Shown here one piece after another: positions 1-4,560 of a stretch of DNA of 5,557 bases; position 1 is the first letter of the stretch; every line of letters begins with the position of its first letter. The DNA lies in the NCBI GenBank assembly GCA_029261305.1, contig JAJDBO010000029.1, positions 1-5,557 of the forward strand, read 5' to 3'. A model generated the notes under the pieces. The model was not told where the DNA came from and ran no database searches. It saw nothing but the letters and a program-made list of their open reading frames with translations. A program made the position numbers and the translations under genes. This stretch comes from Nitrospirales bacterium (GTDB lineage Bacteria > Nitrospirota > Nitrospiria > Nitrospirales > UBA8639).

Positions 1-200
1 CGATCGCCCCTAACCCCTTAATTTTCAAGCACTCCTCACGATCGTCTCCTGCATTGCGGACGAAACCCTGTCGAAAAAGTTTACGCCCACCGCAATTTGC
101 TCCCCCGCTGCGGCCGGCCATTGCCTCCAGCATTCCACACCAACCACTAGGAACCTTTGGCAACACGCCCTCTCTGACTCGTTCACGCTAACCGTCCGCC
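1..200. other. Upstream non-coding region
   Basis: No credible gene is visible here on either strand. One + frame stays open from about position 3 to a stop at 188-190, but its translation is dominated by Pro, Ser and Arg, lacks a plausible start and resembles no family I know. The stretch holds an inverted repeat (51-100) and an 8-bp GGCCGGCC palindrome (112-119). It lies just upstream of a sigma-54-type promoter, so its likeliest role is the regulatory region of the gene at 305. That role is inferred from position only. Confidence 0.5.
51..100. promoter_or_regulatory. Inverted repeat, candidate activator-binding site
   Basis: ATTGCGG (53-59) is repeated inverted as CCGCAAT (90-96). The similarity extends outward as GCA(2-nt gap)TTGCGG against GCAAATTGCGG. 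The dyad lies roughly 105-155 bp upstream of the -24/-12 promoter at 203-218, a usual distance for the upstream site of a sigma-54 enhancer-binding protein. The repeat is seen directly. Its role as an activator site is a guess, and a 7-bp dyad with a 30-nt spacer can arise by chance. Confidence 0.25.
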
Positions 201-202
201 AC

Positions 203-218
203 TTGGCACGCCTTGTGC
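203..218 (+). promoter_or_regulatory. Sigma-54 (-24/-12) promoter
   Basis: TTGGCACG (203-210) followed by CCTT and GTGC (215-218) closely matches the sigma-54 consensus TGGCACG-N4-TTGC. The invariant GG (205-206) and GC (217-218) are separated by exactly 10 bp, the required spacing. Transcription would start near 229-231, giving a leader of about 75 nt before the ATG at 305. The one mismatch in the core is G for T at 215. PEP-CTERM genes in several bacteria are under RpoN together with the PrsK/PrsR sensor-regulator pair, so this promoter type suits the gene it precedes. Confidence 0.72.
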
Positions 219-240
219 GTTAGGTCAAAGCATAACGCCA

Positions 241-269
241 CACGAACCGGAATTCACCAACCGTTCGTG
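241..269 (+). promoter_or_regulatory. 5'-UTR stem-loop before the VWA/PEP-CTERM gene
   Basis: CACGAACCGG (241-250) can pair with CCGTTCGTG (261-269), forming nine base pairs with one bulged C and a 10-nt loop. If transcription starts near 230, this hairpin would sit close to the 5' end of the mRNA and end 22 nt before the ribosome binding site. It could stabilise the transcript, or on DNA it could be a protein-binding dyad. The pairing is seen in the sequence; the function is inferred. Confidence 0.4.
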
Positions 270-291
270 ACTTACAAATACACATACATTC

Positions 292-298
292 AAGGGGG
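292..298 (+). promoter_or_regulatory. Ribosome binding site of the VWA/PEP-CTERM gene
   Basis: AAGGGGG lies 6 nt before the ATG at 305. It is a purine-rich Shine-Dalgarno sequence at good spacing and supports this start over the internal ATGs. Confidence 0.7.
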
Positions 299-304
299 TC
301 CGCC

Positions 305-1063
305 ATGATCAACTTTTCACGCATCAAAAAAACCGCCGTTTCTTTCTTCGCCATGTCCGCTTTGATCGTATGCAGTATGGGGTCGGCAGGTGCCACGACA
401 CTGGGGCTGGTTATCGACGGCTCAGGCAGCATTGGTAACACCAATTTCAACACTCAGAGAACCGCATATGTTAATGCGCTTAATAACGTGATTGACTCAA
501 ACTATTACGGAAACCTGGCTATCGGGGTGTGGCAGTTCTCCGGTGGGGTTTCGCAGATAATCGGCTATACGACCATCAACAACGCTAGCGATCTCGCCCT
601 CGTCACAAGTGCTATTAACGGCATGACCTATACCGGTGGGCTCACGAACATTTCAGGAGCGATCAACGCAGCCTCCGCGGCCGCAAACCTCTTCGGGCCA
701 GGCGTCAACGACGATTTGGTCATCGATGTGTCCACCGATGGATATCATAACCAAGGCGGGCTGACCCCACTCGCGGCTTCTCAACAAGCCGTCACCACCG
801 GCCTCCTCGCAGGGTTCACGGACGTCCAGGTCAACTCGCTGTTGATTGGCAACAATGCGCAAAACGGCTGGCATTACGGTGGCCCCGTGGACAATTCGTT
901 CGAAGTCTACGCGGCTGCTAACTTCAGCAACCTCCAATCCATTCTCGAAGGAAAGCTGACACAGGAACTTGGTGGTGACCCCGTGCCTGAACCCTCCACC
1001 ATGATCCTCTTAGGTTCCGGCTTGATCGGCTTGGTCGGCTATCGTAGGAAGAAGCAAGCCTAA
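305..1063 (+). CDS. Secreted VWA-domain protein with PEP-CTERM sorting signal
   Basis: This 252-residue protein has three parts. The first is a Sec signal peptide (basic start, hydrophobic core about 11-24, A-G-A at 28-30, predicted cut before T31). The second is a VWA domain (about 31-220). The third is a PEP-CTERM tail (VPEP at 227-230, a hydrophobic stretch to about 245, basic RRKK at 247-250). The VWA domain carries the full metal-ion-dependent adhesion site: D-G-S-G-S at 38-42, T114 in a TNIS loop, and D145 in an STDG loop. The VIDVSTDG region resembles DUF1194-type VWA proteins. In the family, exosortase recognises the PEP-CTERM tail and transfers the protein to the cell surface or extracellular matrix. 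The mature part has no cysteine, is rich in Asn, and has almost no Lys before the tail. Almost the whole mature protein is VWA, so a metal-dependent binding role at the surface is likely; the ligand is unknown. The gene has its own sigma-54-type promoter and downstream hairpin, and no exosortase gene is in the window. Confidence 0.93.
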   Translation: MINFSRIKKTAVSFFAMSALIVCSMGSAGATTLGLVIDGSGSIGNTNFNTQRTAYVNALNNVIDSNYYGNLAIGVWQFSGGVSQIIGYTTINNASDLALVTSAINGMTYTGGLTNISGAINAASAAANLFGPGVNDDLVIDVSTDGYHNQGGLTPLAASQQAVTTGLLAGFTDVQVNSLLIGNNAQNGWHYGGPVDNSFEVYAAANFSNLQSILEGKLTQELGGDPVPEPSTMILLGSGLIGLVGYRRKKQA

Positions 1064-1096
1064 GATTTTTACGGCTTCGCCTTCCGCTCATTATTT

Positions 1097-1132
1097 CTCG
1101 GGCGCTGCGAGAATTTACTCGCAGCGCCCGAG
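1097..1132. terminator. Strong stem-loop after the VWA/PEP-CTERM gene
   Basis: CTCGGGCGCTGCGAG (1097-1111) is perfectly complementary to CTCGCAGCGCCCGAG (1118-1132), giving a 15-bp GC-rich stem with loop AATTTA. It begins 34 bp after the stop codon at 1061-1063. The + strand has no clean T-run after the stem (CTTGTAT follows), while TTATTT precedes it, so on the minus strand A-rich rather than T-rich bases follow. It is therefore not a textbook intrinsic terminator. It could end transcription weakly or protect the 3' end of the mRNA. Confidence 0.6.
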
Positions 1133-1184
1133 CTTGTATAAACTAGGCACCATCGTCCTATTTCCTCCTAGCAACCAAATTTCA

Positions 1185-1213
1185 TTGACCCCTTGGCCCG
1201 GTCCTCTTAGAAT
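1185..1213 (+). promoter_or_regulatory. Sigma-70-like promoter
   Basis: TTGACC (1185-1190) and TAGAAT (1208-1213) each match 5 of 6 bases of the -35 and -10 consensus, with the ideal 17-bp spacer. Transcription would begin near 1220 and read into the membrane protein at 1334 with a leader of about 115 nt. This is the best housekeeping-type promoter I see between the first two genes, and it lies downstream of the 1097-1132 hairpin, consistent with a new transcription unit. Confidence 0.6.
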
Positions 1214-1333
1214 ACCCGACAATCTCCTATTTGCTCATTCACGTTCGGTTAGGAACCCAAACTTTAAATAGCTCCCTCTTTCTTTCGCGTACATGACTTT
1301 CTTCATTCAATAGACTTCTCACCAATTTCGTTC

Positions 1334-2326
1334 ATGAAAACTTCGGCTGAATTAACCCCACACAGTTTTTTACTAGCGCTCATCCCGCCCCTATTGATAT
1401 TGGGTCTGGCACAATTGTTATTTGAAACAACCTCTGAGCCTTCAATGACAGGCGTAACGACCGCTCTAGAACGCCTAGCGTACCAACCCCCTGAATCCCA
1501 TGAGGCAAGGCTCCTTAATGAAGCCCGAGGCCGATATGCGTGGCTGGCCATGGCCCTGTTGAGTCTGGTCGCGTTTGTGTATGGAGCGATAGCCGGATGC
1601 CAAATTATCTGGCACAGCCATTTCCGAAGCCGCTTGCCTCTCATCACTTCAATTGCGACGGCTATGATTGGAATCGGCCTGTTCGGCCTGGTGTATCAAG
1701 TCTATTTCGAAGGCGCCATGTACCGTCTGATTTTCGGATTTACGTTCAATACATTTTCTCACTCGGGAACTTTCGACCCACAGTTTCTCTCCAATATCAA
1801 AATCATTCTTCTCACACTCAATATCCTAGCGGTGATCGTCCCAGCCATCATCGTCCTCGCAGCCAGTAGCGCCCTCGCCACCCACAAAAAGGCTTGGCAG
1901 CCCACTCTGGATACCGTCTCGACACAAATGCATCAATTACGTAACACTTTAAACATCGGGTCCATCGCCTTGGTGGCTGGCATTTTACATATGCATGCCT
2001 GGCTTCAATGGCCAGCCGTGCTCATGCAAGACCCGTCCATGCAATCAGCCGTATCCGGCACCGCCTTAGCCATTACTATGTTCTGGGGAACCAGTTTTAC
2101 CTTGATGCTTATGGCCACCTATGGACCCGCTGCCACAAAACTCAGCGCCCAAGCTCGACACCTCCTCAAACAAGAACAACAAAAAGGGACCATTGAAGAC
2201 CCACAAGCCTGGCTTAAAGACCACGACCTTTCGATTACCTTGGGCGAACAACTCCCCCAAATAGGTATCATGCTCGCCCCCGTCCTCGCAGGACCCCTCG
2301 GCTCTCTGGTCATGGGAACGAATTAA
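1334..2326 (+). CDS. Multi-pass membrane protein of unknown function
   Basis: I do not recognise a family for this 330-residue protein. It is clearly an integral membrane protein, with hydrophobic segments at about 11-30, 68-93, 102-122, 153-180, 207-230 and 238-264, plus a weaker one at 307-326. That makes six or seven membrane spans. Hydrophilic stretches separate them at about 31-66 (acidic, with a Pro-Pro-Glu), 182-205, and 266-305 (charged, likely helical, Lys/Gln/Glu rich). The tail is Gly/Pro/Leu rich (PVLAGPLGSLVMG). No catalytic motif, nucleotide-binding loop or transporter signature stands out. The ATG at 1334 lacks a convincing Shine-Dalgarno sequence. The next Met (residue 38) would delete the first hydrophobic segment, so the upstream start is preferred, with some doubt. 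The gene follows a sigma-70-like promoter and is 73 bp before a DUF4231 gene on the same strand, so the two are probably cotranscribed. Confidence 0.8.
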   Translation: MKTSAELTPHSFLLALIPPLLILGLAQLLFETTSEPSMTGVTTALERLAYQPPESHEARLLNEARGRYAWLAMALLSLVAFVYGAIAGCQIIWHSHFRSRLPLITSIATAMIGIGLFGLVYQVYFEGAMYRLIFGFTFNTFSHSGTFDPQFLSNIKIILLTLNILAVIVPAIIVLAASSALATHKKAWQPTLDTVSTQMHQLRNTLNIGSIALVAGILHMHAWLQWPAVLMQDPSMQSAVSGTALAITMFWGTSFTLMLMATYGPAATKLSAQARHLLKQEQQKGTIEDPQAWLKDHDLSITLGEQLPQIGIMLAPVLAGPLGSLVMGTN

Positions 2327-2371
2327 GAGGAGCTTTCTTCATCTAGGAGCGTCGCAAAAACACATTCCGAT

Positions 2372-2390
2372 CTAAGAAACTTTTTCTTAG
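2372..2390 (+). promoter_or_regulatory. Hairpin touching the DUF4231 gene ribosome binding site
   Basis: CTAAGAAA (2372-2379) pairs perfectly with TTTCTTAG (2383-2390) around a 3-nt loop. U2371-G2391 can add a wobble pair. The right arm takes up the first bases of the AGGAG Shine-Dalgarno sequence (2389-2393) of the next gene. It is A/U-rich and so only moderately stable; it might modulate ribosome access, but that is inference. Confidence 0.4.
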
Positions 2391-2393
2391 GAG
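2389..2393 (+). promoter_or_regulatory. Ribosome binding site of the DUF4231 gene
   Basis: AGGAG is placed 6 nt before the ATG at 2400. It is the clearest Shine-Dalgarno in the middle of the window and fixes the start of the downstream gene. Confidence 0.75.
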
Positions 2394-2399
2394 ATCAAA

Positions 2400-2840
2400 A
2401 TGGACCCAACCAATCCCACAATTGAACGTCTCGACAATCAAATTGGCTGGTACGATAAGAAAAGTCTAGACAGCCAGTGGTGGTATAAACGATTGAAGCT
2501 AGCTGAGATTGTGGCGGCTGCCTTGGTACCTCTGTCTGCAGGGTTTCCGGACATTCCGTTTTCCCATTGCATCACCGGCAGCCTTGGGGTGTCCATTATT
2601 ATATTTGAAGGTCTCCAACATGTTAATCAGTACCAACACAACTGGACCACTTATCGATCGACTTGTGAAGCCTTGACGCATGAAAAATTTCTTTGGCTTG
2701 CCAAGGCTGGTCCGTATGATGACAATCCGAAAGCAGATATTCTTCTGGCTGAACGAGTGGAAGCTCTCATTTCGCAGGAACATGCGAAATGGATCTCAAG
2801 CCGAGAACAGACAACAAAAAAACAAGAAGGTACGGGGTAA
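2400..2840 (+). CDS. DUF4231 (SLATT-like) two-TM membrane protein
   Basis: This 146-residue protein matches the DUF4231 pattern throughout. It has an N-terminal helix with QIGWYDKKS (14-22) and WWYKRLK (27-33), two membrane segments (about 34-50 and 56-74), then the conserved cytoplasmic part. That part contains NWTTYRST (81-88), EALTHEKFLWLAKAGPY (90-106) and ERVEALISQEHAKW (118-131). The C-terminus is a short Lys/Gln-rich tail. The length is normal for the family, so the gene looks intact. DUF4231 is related to the SLATT group of 2-TM proteins, several of which are predicted pore-forming effectors in nucleotide-signalled conflict systems; many DUF4231 members occur alone and have no proven role. 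No nucleotide cyclase or sensor gene is in this window, so a defence role is not supported directly. The gene lies 73 bp after the multi-pass membrane protein and about 100 bp before lnt. Confidence 0.88.
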   Translation: MDPTNPTIERLDNQIGWYDKKSLDSQWWYKRLKLAEIVAAALVPLSAGFPDIPFSHCITGSLGVSIIIFEGLQHVNQYQHNWTTYRSTCEALTHEKFLWLAKAGPYDDNPKADILLAERVEALISQEHAKWISSREQTTKKQEGTG

Positions 2841-2940
2841 GCCTCCCACCTTGTTCCAAGAAAAGACCAACCATCTTTTGTTTCCTTTTCAAGTAAGACT
2901 TCCTTGCATCTATCTGTAGTTTCCCCTACCGTACCGCGTC

Positions 2941-4557
2941 ATGTCGAAAACCCGATTGCTGTTCTATTCCCTACTCACAGGGGTAGCCTATTCCCTGTCT
3001 GTGTCTAATCTTCCTGATGGATTTCAGTGGGGAAATTTGGCGTGGATCGCATTGTTGCCTTTGCATCGGGTGTTACTCAATGTGACACCAAAGCAGGGAT
3101 TTTTACGCGGATGGCTCACGGGGTTTTTTGCGTTCACCGGGACGATGTACTGGGTCGTGGTAGCCATGAATCTCTATGGGCAGGTACCACTCCCCATCAG
3201 TATCGCGATCATGTTTTTGCTGACCGCGTATCTTGGCCTCTTTGTCGGAATATATGCGTGGGGTTTTGTGTGGATGGAACAACGCTGGGCCAATATGGCC
3301 TGGGTTCTCGCCCCGTGCTTGTGGGTCTCGTTAGAATTTCTACGAACCTATGTGTTGACAGGTATGCCATGGGGCCTCATCGGATACTCGCAATTTCAAT
3401 GGCTTTCGATCATTCAAATTGCGGATATCACGAGTGTGTATGGGGTATCGTTTGTCATTGTGCTCACCAACGTCACGCTCTTTCTTGGATTACGTTGGAC
3501 ATTGGCCAAAACTCTAATTTCGACCACACTTGTTCAACCTTGGAAACCACTCTTGGCTACCATTATATTGATACTGGGGACTTTGTTTTATGGATCCCTT
3601 GCTCTCACGAATGAATCCTCGTTGCCAACACTCAAGGTAGGAGTGGCTCAGGCCAATATCGATCAGGCCCTCAAATGGGACACGGCCTATCGAATCGAAA
3701 CCTTACAACGCTATAGTCGCCTCACCAAAGCGATGGCTTCACAATCTGACGTCATCATCTGGCCAGAAGCGGCCACCCCGTTTTTGTTTGAACAAGAATT
3801 GGGCTACCAGGCCCTCGTGGTTGATATGATTGCCCAGGCCCAGGTGCCCTTGGTCTTTGGAAGCCCGGTGCTTCGTCGGCATGATGATGGAAAACCTTAT
3901 TTGCTTAATAGTGCGTATGTGCTGACTCCCGAAGGGAAACTCACGGGTCGATACGACAAACAGCACCTCGTTCCCTTTGGCGAATATATTCCTCTGAAAA
4001 AGATTCTTTTTTTTCTCGACAAACTCGTGGTAGGCATCGGTGATTTCCACCCAGGACCAGGACCAACCTTGCTTTCGATTCCATCTGGCCCAAACGAGGA
4101 GCCCATCCAAATCGGCATGGCCATTTGTTACGAAGTCATTTTCCCTGATCTTGTTCGGCAACTCGCAAAGGAAGGGGCCAACGTTCTTGTCACGATCACG
4201 AACGATGCGTGGTTTGGCCACACCGTCGCGCCCTATCAACATTTTGCGATGGTGGTCTTTCGCGCGGTGGAAAACCGCCTGGCCTTTGCCAGGGCGGCGA
4301 ATACCGGCATCTCTGGATTCATCGAATCTTCAGGACAGGTCTTAGAGACCACGCCTATTTTTACGGAGCAAGCCATCACGCACACGATTCCTCTTAGTGG
4401 CCCATCGACCTTTTACACCAAATATGGCGATGTGTTTGCCTGGGCCTGTGTTATAATCACTGTGTTTTTGTTATGGTTCGCACGATTCTTCCGCTCACCA
4501 ACTGCGGTTGACACAATCTTTCAATTCCCTTCATCACGACATCCACCAAAGGAGTGA
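2941..4557 (+). CDS. lnt: Apolipoprotein N-acyltransferase
   Basis: Lnt transfers an acyl chain from a phospholipid to the free amino group of the N-terminal cysteine of apolipoproteins, the last step of lipoprotein maturation, at the periplasmic face of the inner membrane. The protein has 538 residues, near the family norm (512 in E. coli). The N-terminal half is membrane-embedded (hydrophobic stretches about 5-20, 33-48, 57-79, 84-112, 118-137, 165-186 and 203-222). A carbon-nitrogen hydrolase (nitrilase) domain follows (about 231-485), then a final membrane helix (498-516). The catalytic triad is present: E276 in IIWPEAATP, K340 in RYDKQHLVPFGEYIP, and C396 in AICYEVIFPD, matching E267, K335 and C387 of the E. 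coli enzyme. The essential loop glutamate (E348 in PFGEY) and the Y397-E398 pair after the cysteine are also kept. The ATG at 2941 is the first start after an in-frame TAG at 2917 but has no visible Shine-Dalgarno. The gene ends 3 bp before prfB, whose ribosome binding site it contains. Confidence 0.97.
   Translation: MSKTRLLFYSLLTGVAYSLSVSNLPDGFQWGNLAWIALLPLHRVLLNVTPKQGFLRGWLTGFFAFTGTMYWVVVAMNLYGQVPLPISIAIMFLLTAYLGLFVGIYAWGFVWMEQRWANMAWVLAPCLWVSLEFLRTYVLTGMPWGLIGYSQFQWLSIIQIADITSVYGVSFVIVLTNVTLFLGLRWTLAKTLISTTLVQPWKPLLATIILILGTLFYGSLALTNESSLPTLKVGVAQANIDQALKWDTAYRIETLQRYSRLTKAMASQSDVIIWPEAATPFLFEQELGYQALVVDMIAQAQVPLVFGSPVLRRHDDGKPYLLNSAYVLTPEGKLTGRYDKQHLVPFGEYIPLKKILFFLDKLVVGIGDFHPGPGPTLLSIPSGPNEEPIQIGMAICYEVIFPDLVRQLAKEGANVLVTITNDAWFGHTVAPYQHFAMVVFRAVENRLAFARAANTGISGFIESSGQVLETTPIFTEQAITHTIPLSGPSTFYTKYGDVFAWACVIITVFLLWFARFFRSPTAVDTIFQFPSSRHPPKE
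4548..4554 (+). promoter_or_regulatory. Ribosome binding site of prfB inside the end of lnt
   Basis: AAAGGAG sits in the last codons of lnt, just before its TGA (4555-4557) and 6 nt before the prfB ATG at 4561. The position favours cotranscription and possible translational coupling of lnt and prfB. Confidence 0.8.
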
Positions 4558-4560
4558 GGC

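Noticed and set aside
3..190. Open + frame before the first gene, possibly the tail of an upstream gene
   Set aside because: The 62 codons are Pro/Ser/Arg-rich, show no recognisable motif and overlap the likely regulatory region. It looks like chance openness in GC-rich DNA.
362..376. Lipobox-like LIVC (residues 20-23) in the VWA protein
   Set aside because: The residue before Cys is Val rather than Gly, Ala or Ser, and an A-x-A Sec cleavage site follows at 28-30. An ordinary signal peptide fits better, and the PEP-CTERM tail already provides sorting.
220..453. Open frame on the minus strand across the VWA gene start
   Set aside because: It overlaps the signal peptide coding region, the 5' leader and the ribosome binding site of a well-supported + gene, and its protein resembles nothing.
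2400..2840. DUF4231 gene as part of a CBASS or SMODS/SLOG defence operon
   Set aside because: No cyclase, SLOG, nuclease or other defence gene is in the window, and the following genes are housekeeping. Only the family-level relation to SLATT supports it.
2861..2879. AAAAGA/TCTTTT inverted repeat after the DUF4231 gene as a terminator
   Set aside because: The stem is only 6 bp and nearly all A/T with a 7-nt loop, too weak for an intrinsic terminator, so read-through into lnt cannot be excluded.
2829..2935. GGTACGG (2829-2835) and CCGTACC (2929-2935) flanking the DUF4231-lnt gap
   Set aside because: A 7-bp match across 93 nt is easily random, and one arm is inside coding sequence. Nothing else suggests an insertion boundary.
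3739..4242. Long minus-strand open frame within lnt
   Set aside because: It is antisense to the nitrilase domain of lnt, which has all catalytic residues. The minus frame is a by-product of lnt codon use.
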